In this document: positions 22,997 through 30,484 of the stretch, one piece after another
Layout of the letters: every line of letters starts with the position of its first letter
How positions within the stretch are numbered: the first letter of the stretch is position 1
NCBI GenBank assembly: GCA_934663775.1
Contig: CAKUKU010000017.1
Location: 1 to 36,130, forward strand
Origin: an uncultured Ellagibacter sp.
GTDB taxonomy: Bacteria > Actinomycetota > Coriobacteriia > Coriobacteriales > Eggerthellaceae
DNA: 36,130 nucleotides
Reading direction: 5' to 3'
Made by a program: the position numbers and the translations under genes
Notes under the pieces: generated by a model
The model's input: the letters and a program-made list of their open reading frames with translations, nothing else
Told to the model about the DNA's origin: nothing
The model's database searches: none

Positions 22997-23494
22997 ATGA
23001 AGATTCTTCTGGTGAATGGGCCGAACTTGGATATGCTGGGTGTTCGCGAGCCTGCGGTATATGGCAGCAATACGCTTGCTGACCTCGAAAAACTTGTGGT
23101 CGATTACGGTGCTTCCAAGGGTGTTTCCGTAGAGTGCTATCAATCGAATCACGAGGGCTGCCTCATCGACAAGATCCACGAGGCGCATACGGCCTGCGAC
23201 GGTATCGTCTACAATCCCGGCGCGCATACGCACTATTCCTACGCGCTGCGCGACGCGGTGGGCGGCATCGACACGCCGTGCGTCGAGGTGCATATCTCCA
23301 ATGTGGATGCGCGCGAGGCGTTCCGTCATATTTCGGTCATCGCGCCGGCGTGTGTGGCGCAGGTGAAGGGGCGCGGATTCAAGGGTTATTGCGACGCCAT
23401 CGACATCCTGCTCGAGGGTCCTCGCGAACGGCTTGGGGAAGGGTTCGAAGAGCGTTACCCTGCGGGCGAGGTTATCGCTGCGCCGTTAAAATAA
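22997..23494 (+). CDS. aroQ: 3-Dehydroquinate dehydratase, type II
   Basis: Dehydrates 3-dehydroquinate to 3-dehydroshikimate. 165 residues, slightly longer than the usual 145-150 by a C-terminal tail. Signatures: ILLVNGPNLDMLGVREPAVYG with the active-site loop, SNHEGCLIDKIHEA, YNPGAHTHYSYALRDAV, and VEVHISNVDAREAFRHISVIAPAC with the catalytic His. ATG 22997 follows AAAGGAAG (22983-22989) by seven bases. It is separated from aroB by repeats, so it may have its own promoter. Confidence 0.93.
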   Translation: MKILLVNGPNLDMLGVREPAVYGSNTLADLEKLVVDYGASKGVSVECYQSNHEGCLIDKIHEAHTACDGIVYNPGAHTHYSYALRDAVGGIDTPCVEVHISNVDAREAFRHISVIAPACVAQVKGRGFKGYCDAIDILLEGPRERLGEGFEERYPAGEVIAAPLK

Positions 23495-23506
23495 GGAACG
23501 AACGAT

Positions 23507-23533
23507 AAAGGGCGCCTTCGCGGGCGCCCCTTT
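23507..23533 (+). terminator. Hairpin between aroQ and the peptidase gene
   Basis: AAAGGGCGCC (23507-23516) pairs with GGCGCCC and TTT (23523-23533, one bulge). The T-run is short and the next ribosome binding site follows at 23538, so read-through is likely. Confidence 0.5.
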
Positions 23534-23551
23534 CGATTGGAGGCTTCGGAT

Positions 23552-24685
23552 ATGGAGAACATTAGCCTGAACAGGATAAACAAGCTTCGCGAAGCGTGTT
23601 CCGACGCGGAGATCGACGCGTTTTTCGTGCGCGAGACGTCGAACATCCAGTGGCTTTCGGCCTTCGACGGCGTGTTCGACGAGGAGGACGCGCATGCGAT
23701 GCTCGTCACGCCCGACGGTGCGACGTTGCACACCGACTCGCGCTATTCCGAGGCTTGCAAGAAAGCGGCGGGCGTTCATGGCAGCGTCGTGAAAGTGAAC
23801 GACGAGCGCATCTCGCATGCGAAGTTCGCAGCTGCCGCACTCGGCGGTGCGTGCGAACCCGCGGGGGGCAAGTCGTGCTCGCTCGGCGTCGAGGATTCGA
23901 TTGCGCTTTCGGGCTTCCGCTTGCTTGAGCGCGCTTTCGCCGAATCGCTTCCCGATGTGCAGCTGCGCGAGACGTCGAACTTCATCGTGGGCCTTCGCGG
24001 CGTGAAGGACGCGGACGAGATTGCTCGCATGAAGGCGGCGCAAGCCATCACCGACGCGGCGTTTTCCCATATCATCACTTTCATGAAGCCTGGCATGACC
24101 GAACGCGAGGTGCAGATCGAGCTAGAAGAATTCATGGTTCGCCATGGAGCCGAGGGTTTGGCGTTCCCCTCGATCGTGGCGTGCGGTGCGAACGGCGCGA
24201 GTCCCCATTCTGTCCCAGGGGCTACGAAGCTCGAAGCGGGGCAGTGCGTCGTTATGGACTTCGGCGCGCGGGCGCAGGGGTATTGCTCCGACATGACGCG
24301 CACGGTGTTCCTCGGCAAGCCGTCGGAGCGACTTCGCGCGGGATATGCTGCCATTCGCGATGCGAACGAGCAGGTGGAGGCCGTGCTTCGTCCGGGAATG
24401 ACGGGCAAAGAAGCGCACGAGCTGGCCGAGCACGTGCTTGCCGAGCATGGCTTCGCGGGCAAGATGGGCCACAGCTTGGGGCATGGCGTCGGAATCGACA
24501 TCCACGAGGAGCCGCTGCTTTCGCCTCGCAACGGCGCGCCGCTCGCGCCCGGTAACGTCGTCACGGTGGAGCCTGGTGTCTATCTGGCAGGCGACTTCGG
24601 CATGCGCCTGGAAGATTTCGGCGTGATCACCGAAAACGGCTACGAGGTGTTCACCCAATCAACGCACGAGATGATTGTGCTGTAA
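23552..24685 (+). CDS. Xaa-Pro peptidase (M24 family)
   Basis: A 377-residue metallopeptidase of the pita-bread fold that removes N-terminal residues before proline. The N-terminal creatinase-like domain (about 1-130) is followed by the catalytic domain. Metal ligands are visible: MDFGARAQGYCSDMTRTV (two Asp), the His in GHSLGHGVGIDIHEEP, Glu in TVEPGVYL and Glu in GMRLEDFGVIT. ATG 23552 follows TGGAGG (23538-23543) by eight bases. Next to efp across a shared terminator, an order often seen (pepP-efp), though here efp is on the other strand. Confidence 0.92.
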   Translation: MENISLNRINKLREACSDAEIDAFFVRETSNIQWLSAFDGVFDEEDAHAMLVTPDGATLHTDSRYSEACKKAAGVHGSVVKVNDERISHAKFAAAALGGACEPAGGKSCSLGVEDSIALSGFRLLERAFAESLPDVQLRETSNFIVGLRGVKDADEIARMKAAQAITDAAFSHIITFMKPGMTEREVQIELEEFMVRHGAEGLAFPSIVACGANGASPHSVPGATKLEAGQCVVMDFGARAQGYCSDMTRTVFLGKPSERLRAGYAAIRDANEQVEAVLRPGMTGKEAHELAEHVLAEHGFAGKMGHSLGHGVGIDIHEEPLLSPRNGAPLAPGNVVTVEPGVYLAGDFGMRLEDFGVITENGYEVFTQSTHEMIVL

Positions 24686-24743
24686 GGCTGATTCCGCCGC
24701 GCGTTTTTGGCGCACGCGTCGTTACCGCAACCGTCACATAACA

Positions 24744-24779
24744 AGAAAGCCCGACAGCGTTCAAGCTGCCGGGCTTTCT
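24744..24779. terminator. Bidirectional terminator between peptidase and efp
   Basis: AGAAAGCCCGACAGC (24744-24758) is complementary to 24765-24779 except for one mismatched pair. The A and T runs on the outer stem allow it to work for both convergent genes. Confidence 0.8.
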
Positions 24780-24804
24780 GGAAAATACAATCGCTTGCTT
24801 TAAG

Positions 24805-25365
24805 CTACATGCGCTTGATGAAGCGGCCGTCGCGGGTGTCCACCTGCAGGACATCGCCGATGTTCACGAACATCGGGACCTGAATGGTGGCGCCGGTCTC
24901 GAGCGTTGCAGGCTTGGTGGAACCCTGCACCGTGTCGCCCTTGAAGCCCGGCTCGGTCTCGGTCACTTCAAGCTCAACGAACATCTGCGGCTCGATGGAG
25001 ATGAGCTCTTCGCCAGCGTACAGCAGGCTGACCTCGTCGTTTTCCTTGAGCCACTTGGCCTGATCGCCCACGGTCTCCGCGGAGATGGGCATCTGCTCGA
25101 AGGTGACGGGGTCCATGAAGTTGAAGTCGGCGCCGTCGTTGTAGAGGTACTGCATCTTCTTGGTCTCCAGGCGCACGGAGTCGAACTTCGTGCCGGAGTT
25201 GAAGGTGTAGTCGACCACGCGGCCAGTCTTGATGTCGCGAAGCTTGGTGCGCACGAACGCGCCGCCCTTGCCCGGCTTCACGTGCTGGAATTCAGCGATC
25301 GTCCAAAGCTTGTTGTTGTACTCGATGCACATGCCGTTCTTGAAATCGGCGGTAGAGATTGCCAT
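24805..25365 (-). CDS. efp: Translation elongation factor P
   Basis: Relieves ribosome stalling at polyproline. 186 residues, the family length. The KOW-like N-terminal domain has EFQHVKPGKGGAFVR with Lys33 at the tip position modified in other bacteria. The central domain has YLYNDGADFNFMDPVTFEQ, and the C-terminal OB domain has GDTVQGSTKPATLETGATIQVPMFVNIGD. No EpmA or EpmB gene is in the window. GGGAGGAA precedes the ATG. Putative -10 elements lie at 25383-25388 (TATAGT) and 25443-25448 (TATAAT). Confidence 0.96.
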   Translation of the reverse strand: MAISTADFKNGMCIEYNNKLWTIAEFQHVKPGKGGAFVRTKLRDIKTGRVVDYTFNSGTKFDSVRLETKKMQYLYNDGADFNFMDPVTFEQMPISAETVGDQAKWLKENDEVSLLYAGEELISIEPQMFVELEVTETEPGFKGDTVQGSTKPATLETGATIQVPMFVNIGDVLQVDTRDGRFIKRM

Positions 25366-25442
25366 CTTTGCCAGTTCCTCCCACTATACTTTGCACACAC
25401 GGCCGCAGAGCGCGAACCGCGCGCGTTGGCTCTAACCGCCCC

Positions 25443-25448
25443 ATTATA
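25443..25448 (-). promoter_or_regulatory. Likely efp promoter -10 (TATAAT)
   Basis: A perfect TATAAT on the minus strand about 78 bases upstream of the efp ATG. A second candidate, TATAGT at 25383-25388, sits just before the ribosome binding site. No -35 is convincing for either. The remaining bases to 25662 hold no gene that I recognise. Confidence 0.45.
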
Positions 25449-25662
25449 CTCGCGCGCCACTGTGCTCCTGCGAAAATCAGCTCACCTGCAGAAAAATCAA
25501 ACAGTGCGACGGGAAGGGCTGTGTGGGGTGCTCGGTGTCGCGAAATCGTCGAGCTGCATGGCGTTGCGCCTACGCGTGAATTGGCGAGCTGACGCGGGCC
25601 GCGAGAGGCAGGTGCGCTCGCGGGTGCCGGTCTGGCGTGCGTGGACGTGCGTGCTCGCGGCA

Positions 25663-26028
25663 CTACCTCGCGGGTCCCTGGGAGTCCCTCACGATGTCGT
25701 CGTAGCCTTTGAGCGCGGCGAACGGCATGAACTGCCTGCCTCGGTCGTCGCTGGGGATGGCGGTGTGGATGCCCTCCTCGGCGACCCTTCGTGCGATGTC
25801 GTCGAGCACGCGTTTGCGATAGGCGCGCTCATCGGCTGATATGCCGGCCCAGATATCGGGTGAGGGGATTCCCGCCTCGTTCGCCGTCCTTGTCGCCGCT
25901 TGGCCCGCTGTCCGTGTCGTTGTCCCGCTTGTCGCCCGGCCTGACATCCCGTTCTCTTCCTGGCCTGTCGTCCCGCTTGCCGCCTGGCCCTCTGCCCGGC
26001 GCTCGTCACCCGAAGTCGCTCTTATCAT
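25663..26028 (-). CDS. YolD-like protein, partner of the Y-family polymerase
   Basis: A 121-residue protein whose second half resembles YolD-like proteins, which follow UvrX-type polymerases in Bacillus: DDRGRQFMPFAALKGYDDIVRD at the C-terminus. The first 45 residues are an odd low-complexity stretch rich in Thr, Gly, Ala, Arg and Gln with loosely repeated SGTTG, SGRATSGTT and TAGQAATRT units, absent from typical YolD proteins. Its ATG overlaps the polymerase stop (ATGA), so it is translated with it and comes under the same LexA box. It may modulate the polymerase; the biochemical role is unknown. Confidence 0.65.
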   Translation of the reverse strand: MIRATSGDERRAEGQAASGTTGQEENGMSGRATSGTTTRTAGQAATRTANEAGIPSPDIWAGISADERAYRKRVLDDIARRVAEEGIHTAIPSDDRGRQFMPFAALKGYDDIVRDSQGPAR

Positions 26029-27335
26029 GCGCGATGGCCTCCAATCTGCAGATTCCTCTCCCGTGCGTTGGCCTCGGGAAGTAAACTCGTGCCCGCGAGC
26101 ACCGCGTTTTTCCCAAACCGCTCCCGTACGGCCACCATTGTCTGGGCGAGAGCGGCCTCTCTGGCTTTTTTACCCTGTTCACCAAAGAGAGATGGCTGCA
26201 CGCTGTCCTTCTCGACGAGATCTTCGAGCGAGATGTTCACGCGCCTTATGGCGAGCGAGGGGCTGACGTGCTCCTCATAGAGCGCGAGCAGTGCGCTTGT
26301 CACCTGGGACACGGAGTCGGTCGGCTGCGGAAGCTTCGCGCTGCCGCCCGCACCCATGAAAGGTGCCCGTCCGCCGCCCCATGCGTGATGGCTGAAGTTC
26401 GACGCCGAGTAGCCGACGTAGAGGCCGACGCCCGTTGCGGCGAGCCCCTTCTCGGTGAGCTCCAAACACGACGCGAGCGCCATCTCGCGGATGAGCGTTT
26501 GCACCTCGCCGAAGCGGTAGTCGCGCATGAGCACCTGCCCGTTCGAGAGGGAATGTCCGTGCCGTTTGTAGTTCCTGGCCTGGGAAATCGTGCAAGGTTC
26601 CTGACCCCACGCGTGGTCGAGTAGGAACAGCCCGTTCTTACCGAACTCCTTCACGATCGATTTTTGCGGCAGGGTGCATATGCCCGCGAGGTCGAAAACG
26701 CCGCGCCGCTCGAGTCGCCGCGCGATGCCGGGGCCGATTCCCCAGATGTCGGTGATGGGGCGGTGGAACCAAATCTCGCGCTTCCACGAGTCGTCGTCGA
26801 GCACGCCGATGCCGTCGGGCGCATGCTTGGCGCACACGTCGAGCGCCACCTTCGCCATGAGGAGGTTCGGGCCGATGCCCGCCGTGGCTGTGACGCCGGC
26901 GCACTCGAAGGCCGCATCCATAAGCGTCCTTGCGAACGCCTTCACGCTCAGGCCGTAGAGCTTTAGGTACGGCGTGGCGTCGATAAACGATTCGTCGATC
27001 GAGTATACGTGCATGTCGTCGGGGGAAACGTAGCGTTGATAGGCGCCTACGATGTTGGCGGACACCTCCATGTAGCGGCTCATGCGCGGCATGGCGCAGG
27101 TGAACTCGATGCTGTCGGGAATGTCGCGGAGGCGGCAGCGGTTCTTCACGCCCTGCGCCTTCAGGGCGGGCGTGATGGCAAGACAGATGGTGTTGGCGCT
27201 GCGGGTGGGGTCGGCTACCACGAGGTTTGTGGTGAAGGGGTCAAGCCCGCGGTCGGCGCATTCGACCGATGCGTAGAACGACTTCAAGTCGATGCACAGG
27301 TAAGTCTTGCCGCCGTCGTTCGAGCTGCCGTCCAA
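26025..27335 (-). CDS. Y-family translesion DNA polymerase, UvrX type
   Basis: Error-prone polymerase of the UmuC/UvrX branch (436 residues from the chosen start). Catalytic residues: CIDLKSFYASVEC with Asp16 and SIDESFID with Asp114-Glu115. GIGPNLLMAKVALD and DIWGIGPGIARRLERRGVFDLAGIC (helix-hairpin-helix) follow. The little finger domain includes RMKxx-like RHGHSLSNGQVL and a C-terminal SLFGEQ-like stretch (VQPSLFGEQ) that may bind the sliding clamp. TTG 27335 was chosen because AAGGAGG lies four bases upstream (27340-27346); an upstream open extension would run through the LexA box. Paired with a YolD-like gene. Confidence 0.88.
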   Translation of the reverse strand: MDGSSNDGGKTYLCIDLKSFYASVECADRGLDPFTTNLVVADPTRSANTICLAITPALKAQGVKNRCRLRDIPDSIEFTCAMPRMSRYMEVSANIVGAYQRYVSPDDMHVYSIDESFIDATPYLKLYGLSVKAFARTLMDAAFECAGVTATAGIGPNLLMAKVALDVCAKHAPDGIGVLDDDSWKREIWFHRPITDIWGIGPGIARRLERRGVFDLAGICTLPQKSIVKEFGKNGLFLLDHAWGQEPCTISQARNYKRHGHSLSNGQVLMRDYRFGEVQTLIREMALASCLELTEKGLAATGVGLYVGYSASNFSHHAWGGGRAPFMGAGGSAKLPQPTDSVSQVTSALLALYEEHVSPSLAIRRVNISLEDLVEKDSVQPSLFGEQGKKAREAALAQTMVAVRERFGKNAVLAGTSLLPEANARERNLQIGGHRA

Positions 27336-27356
27336 GGCGCCTCCTTCAATCTCCAC

Positions 27357-27404
27357 AGTCTGTTCGCTGTTAAATTTCGAACCTATGTTCGATAATAACA
27401 GACT
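27357..27404. promoter_or_regulatory. LexA (SOS) box in a divergent promoter
   Basis: CGAACCTATGTTCG at 27378-27391 is a perfect match to the Gram-positive LexA consensus CGAAC-N4-GTTCG. It is flanked by one more symmetric base pair, and by longer outer arms (AGTCTGTT at 27357-27364, AACAGACT at 27397-27404). For the rightward gene GATAAT (27391-27396) overlaps the box, so LexA would block it. The polymerase starts 43 bases to the left. Both divergent genes are therefore probably SOS-induced. Confidence 0.85.
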
Positions 27405-27722
27405 ATGCAAGAGGATTGGGTGAAAGATGGGGAAGGGCGGCGAAGACGTGCGCACAAGCGCTATGTCGATGTTTTCATGCGTCTTACCGACGAGGGGCGA
27501 TTTGATCCGCTTATTGTCATGTGGCCTGATGGACGGGCGTTTCCGATTTCAGAAGTGCTCGATCGGGGAAGTTTTGGCCCTGCGTATCGCGGCGTGTCGA
27601 CCGCGCGTTATCGGGTGCGCATCGGGAGCCACGTGACCAATCTTTTCCTCGAGCGGCATGTGTTCGACGCGACGCTCGGCAAGCCGCCTGTCGTGCGATG
27701 GTGGGTGGAGGCGTATGGGTGA
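27405..27722 (+). CDS. SOS-associated hypothetical protein
   Basis: A 105-residue protein of unknown function, transcribed divergently from the polymerase and sharing its LexA box. The centre is a compact beta-rich segment (FDPLIVMWPDGRAFPISEVLD), and the end GKPPVVRWWVEAYG has a conserved look. The start is either ATG 27405, nearly leaderless behind GATAAT, or GTG 27420 behind AAGAGGA (27409-27415). No known domain is recognised. The context suggests a DNA-damage role, perhaps modulating the polymerase. Confidence 0.65.
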   Translation: MQEDWVKDGEGRRRRAHKRYVDVFMRLTDEGRFDPLIVMWPDGRAFPISEVLDRGSFGPAYRGVSTARYRVRIGSHVTNLFLERHVFDATLGKPPVVRWWVEAYG

Positions 27723-27724
27723 AG

Positions 27725-27815
27725 TCGCGAGCTCGTGGGAGGTCGCGAGGGCTGCGAAGCTGTGGGAGGTTGCGGGGCCGTGGGCCGCGAGCCCGTGGAA
27801 GGTGCGGAGGCCGCG
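27725..27815. repeat. Degenerate tandem repeat between convergent genes
   Basis: Three loosely related units of about 27-32 bp, each with GTGGGAGGT(C/T)GCG(A/G)GG or a near variant, fill the gap between the unknown SOS gene and the radical SAM gene. No function is evident. Confidence 0.45.
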
Positions 27816-27817
27816 CG

Positions 27818-28432
27818 CTACCCCGCCCAGGCGCGGATGCGGTAGCACACGCCGAGCTTTTCGCAGATGGCGCGGCACTTCTCCTCGTCCTCGTGCGAGA
27901 TGGTGGTCTCGACGGTGGTCATGACCACATTGGGCACGTAGCGCTTGACCTCGCGTGCGAAATCTATCACGGCGTCGAACGACTTCTCGCCGAACGAGCT
28001 GCGCACGATTTCCTGGTACGTTTTCGCGTCGGGAGCGTTCAGACTGATAGACACCGTATCGATGATTCCCTCGAACTCCGGCGCGATGTCCCGTCCGCAG
28101 ATGAGCGACCCCAAGCCGTTGGTGTTCACGCGCGTGGGCAGCCCGAACGTCTCCTTCACGTAGTGCGCGACGCGCATGAGCGTGTCCCATGCCTCGGTTG
28201 GCTCGCCGAAGCCGCAGAACACGACTTCGGAGAATTGGCTCATGTCGAGCCCATCGAATGCCGCAATCACTTCCTCGTAGGTCGGCTCGCGGGAAAGCCA
28301 GAGGCTCTCCGCCTCGCCGACGCTGTCGGAAAGCCCGCGCACGCAGAAGGTGCATGCGCATGAGCAGCGGTTGGTCAGGTTCACGTACAGCCCATGGTGC
28401 ACGCGGTAGAGGATCGTCATGTCCTTGTTCAC
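27818..28432 (-). CDS. TatD-associated-type radical SAM protein
   Basis: A 204-residue radical SAM protein of the short type often encoded beside tatD. Cluster motif CSCACTFC (CxxxCxxC, near residue 23), followed by VVFCGFGEPTEAWDTL with the GGEP-like element, then RVNTNGLGSLICGRDI and SISLNAPDAKTYQEIVR. It lacks a SPASM domain. Substrate unknown. GTG 28432 was taken as start; ATG 28420 is an alternative with a poor ribosome binding site distance. There is no tatD gene in this window. Confidence 0.8.
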   Translation of the reverse strand: MNKDMTILYRVHHGLYVNLTNRCSCACTFCVRGLSDSVGEAESLWLSREPTYEEVIAAFDGLDMSQFSEVVFCGFGEPTEAWDTLMRVAHYVKETFGLPTRVNTNGLGSLICGRDIAPEFEGIIDTVSISLNAPDAKTYQEIVRSSFGEKSFDAVIDFAREVKRYVPNVVMTTVETTISHEDEEKCRAICEKLGVCYRIRAWAG

Positions 28433-28747
28433 GGTGGTGCTTCTTTCGGACGCTCTTGTTGTTCCCGCCTACTCTAGCGCAATCACCCTCTGGGAGTAGG
28501 GGAAAGTCGCGAGAGGCTTAGTTCCGCGCGGTGAGCAAGGCTGTCGACAGTCGAATCATCGAGGCTTGTCCGAAAGGGAATGAGAAGCTTGTCGGGGGGG
28601 TAGCGGGCACATTATCGACGCACCGACTAACTCCATATTTGTGCGCAAATTTGCAATCGACCGCGCGGTGCGTTCCCTGTTGCGGGGGATGGCGACAACC
28701 ATTGCGAGGTCGAGCTGGACGCCTGGCAGCATGATTGATGGATAAAA
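28433..28747. other. Intergenic region without a recognised gene
   Basis: I see no gene. The one notable element is a dyad, ATTTG-TGCG-CAAAT at 28637-28650, in a locally AT-richer patch, which could be an operator. Confidence 0.4.
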
Positions 28748-28779
28748 AAACGCCGGCAACTCAATGGTTGTCGGCGTTT
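28748..28779 (-). terminator. Terminator of the BASS transporter gene
   Basis: On the minus strand a 13-base arm with one mismatch (28767-28779 with 28748-28760) ends in a run of seven T (complement of 28744-28750). It is correctly oriented for the transporter gene. Confidence 0.8.
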
Positions 28780-28866
28780 GCGTCTCATTACTTGGTATCG
28801 CCGCCCGCATTGTCTCAATACGAGGCAGGCGGATTGGGGCTGGTGTCCCCTGCGCGGTAGACGCCT

Positions 28867-29859
28867 TTACGCCTTTGCGCCAGAAGAGGCCTTCTTCGGG
28901 GAAGGTGCTTCTTCCTTCGTGTTGCTTGCGGTGCGAGCGAGGATGTTCGCGTAAATCGCGCCGGAGATGTTATGCCACACGCTGAACACGGCGCCAGGTA
29001 CGGCGGCAAGCGGCATGGTGGCGAAGTGCATGGTCGCGAGCGAAGTTGCAAGACCGGAATTCTGCATGCCAACCTCGATGGACAAGGTGCGCATCTGCGC
29101 CTTTGACAGGCCGAGGACGCGGCCAACCCCATAGCCGAGCGCGTAACCGCACACGTTGTGCAGCATGACGACCACGATGATCAGCCAGCCAACCGTCATG
29201 AGCTTCGCGGCATTAGCGGACACGACTGCCATGATGATGAGGGAAATCGCGATAACGGACACGAGCGGGAGCACCTTCGAGCAGGCTTGCGCGACCTTGG
29301 AGGCCACGGCGTTGATAACGAAGCCCAAGGCGATCGGCACGAGCACGACCTGGACGATGGACATGAGCATGCTCACGTAGGACACATCGACCGCCTGGCC
29401 GGCGAGCAGCAGCACGAGTGCCGGGGTGACGACAGGCGCCATGATGGTCGTGCACGCGGTCATGCCGACGGAAAGCGCGACGTCGCCCTTGGACAGGTAC
29501 GTCATGACGTTGGAGGACGTACCGCCCGGGCAGCAGCCGACGAGCATGACGCCCACGGCGAGCTCGGTGGGCAGCTGGAAGACCAGACAGAGCACCCACG
29601 CGATGAGCGGCATGATGATGAATTGCGACAGGATGCCGGTGATGACAGCTTTCGGCTTGGTGAACACCACTTTAAAGTCGGAGAGCTTGAGCGTCATGCC
29701 CATGCCGAACATAACGATGCCGAGGAGAGGGTTCACCCAGCTTGTAGGTAGGATCGCATGAACCGGTTCGGGGACAGCCATCGCGATAATGGCGACCAGT
29801 AGTGCAATGATGGCCATCCATTTGCCGGCGAAGTCGCTGATTTTCTCAAGTACTTTCAT
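28867..29859 (-). CDS. Bile acid:sodium symporter family (BASS) transporter
   Basis: A 330-residue membrane protein with nine to ten helices. BASS-family features: NPLLGIVMFGMGMTLKLSDF, GVMLVGCCPGGTSSNVMTYLSKGDVALSV (near residue 110-140) with the crossing-helix sodium site, and IEVGMQNSGLATSLATMHF. Members carry bile acids, pantothenate, pyruvate or other organic anions with sodium. The C-terminal 15 residues are Lys/Ala rich. ATG 29859 was chosen because GGAAAGG precedes it; the longer frame would run through the leader hairpin. The leader holds a terminator-like hairpin. Confidence 0.88.
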   Translation of the reverse strand: MKVLEKISDFAGKWMAIIALLVAIIAMAVPEPVHAILPTSWVNPLLGIVMFGMGMTLKLSDFKVVFTKPKAVITGILSQFIIMPLIAWVLCLVFQLPTELAVGVMLVGCCPGGTSSNVMTYLSKGDVALSVGMTACTTIMAPVVTPALVLLLAGQAVDVSYVSMLMSIVQVVLVPIALGFVINAVASKVAQACSKVLPLVSVIAISLIIMAVVSANAAKLMTVGWLIIVVVMLHNVCGYALGYGVGRVLGLSKAQMRTLSIEVGMQNSGLATSLATMHFATMPLAAVPGAVFSVWHNISGAIYANILARTASNTKEEAPSPKKASSGAKA

Positions 29860-29885
29860 TTCCAAACCTTTCCTGCGAAAACAAA

Positions 29886-29961
29886 CGAGCCGCACCCGGT
29901 TGGGATGCGGCTCGAAACTAGGACAAGGCGGTAGTGTAACGGTTTGTTGCCTATTTGTTAA
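29886..29961 (-). promoter_or_regulatory. BASS transporter promoter and leader terminator hairpin
   Basis: Minus-strand TTAACA (29956-29961) and TACACT (29933-29938) are 17 bp apart, a good sigma-70 type promoter. About 12 bases after the predicted start, CGAGCCGCA (29906-29914) pairs perfectly with TGCGGCTCG (29886-29894), followed by TTTGTTTTCG. This resembles an intrinsic terminator inside the leader, 27 bases before the ATG, so attenuation is likely. The regulator or ligand is unknown. Confidence 0.6.
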
Positions 29962-30004
29962 CGAGGAATTTGGAAAAACTACCCTATTCATTCAATCGGA
30001 TTTC

Positions 30005-30045
30005 GCGAAAAGCCCCGCTAGCAGCTTGGAGCTCCCAGCAGGGCT
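30005..30045 (-). terminator. Terminator of the suf operon
   Basis: Minus-strand AGCCCTGCT (30037-30045) pairs with AGCGGGGCT (30011-30019), around the inner palindrome GGAGCTCC, and is followed by TTTTCGCG. It lies 20 bases after sufU. Confidence 0.65.
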
Positions 30046-30064
30046 GTGACAGAGATGCCGTTTG

Positions 30065-30484
30065 CTACTCCCCGATCATCTCGGAAAGGGTGCGCCAACC
30101 CAGTTCGGCGCACTTCACACGGGCGGGCATGCGGGAGATGCTCTCGAGCTCGGCCGCCTCGTCGAGGTCCTCGCGCTCGTCCTCGGTGAGCTCTTCGCCC
30201 TTCACCATCTTCAGGAACAGCCCGCACAAACGGCGCGCCTCCTCGACGGTCTCGCCCGTCACGAGGTCGGCCATCATGTCGGCGGACGCCTGCGACACGG
30301 CGCATCCATGGCCCGTGAACGCGGCCTCCTCGATCACGCCGTTTTCCACGCGCAGCTTCAAGACCAGCTCATCGCCGCAGCTGGGGTTCACGCCCTCGTG
30401 CTCGTCGGTGGCGTTTTCCAGGTCGTATTTGTAATCCGGGTGCGCATTGTGCTCCATGAGCGCCGCGGTATAGATATTACCCAT
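30065..30484 (-). CDS. sufU: SufU Fe-S cluster assembly sulfur-transfer protein
   Basis: Zinc-dependent sulfur acceptor that receives persulfide from SufS in Gram-positive Suf systems. 139 residues. Three conserved cysteines are present: NPSCGDEL (near residue 36), GHGCAVSQAS (near 60) and VKCAELGWRTL (near 123). It has the SufU-specific insertion (about residues 85-112). Its ATG overlaps the end of sufS by eight bases (ATGGGTAA). Last gene of the operon. Confidence 0.94.
   Translation of the reverse strand: MGNIYTAALMEHNAHPDYKYDLENATDEHEGVNPSCGDELVLKLRVENGVIEEAAFTGHGCAVSQASADMMADLVTGETVEEARRLCGLFLKMVKGEELTEDEREDLDEAAELESISRMPARVKCAELGWRTLSEMIGE

Noticed and set aside
27336..27455. N-terminal extension of the Y-family polymerase to 27455
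   Set aside because: It would read through the LexA box and divergent promoter and precedes the first conserved residue by over 50 codons.
29860..29991. Longer start for the BASS transporter at 29991
   Set aside because: It would be translated through the promoter and terminator hairpin; ATG 29859 has GGAAAGG before it and starts at the family N-terminus.
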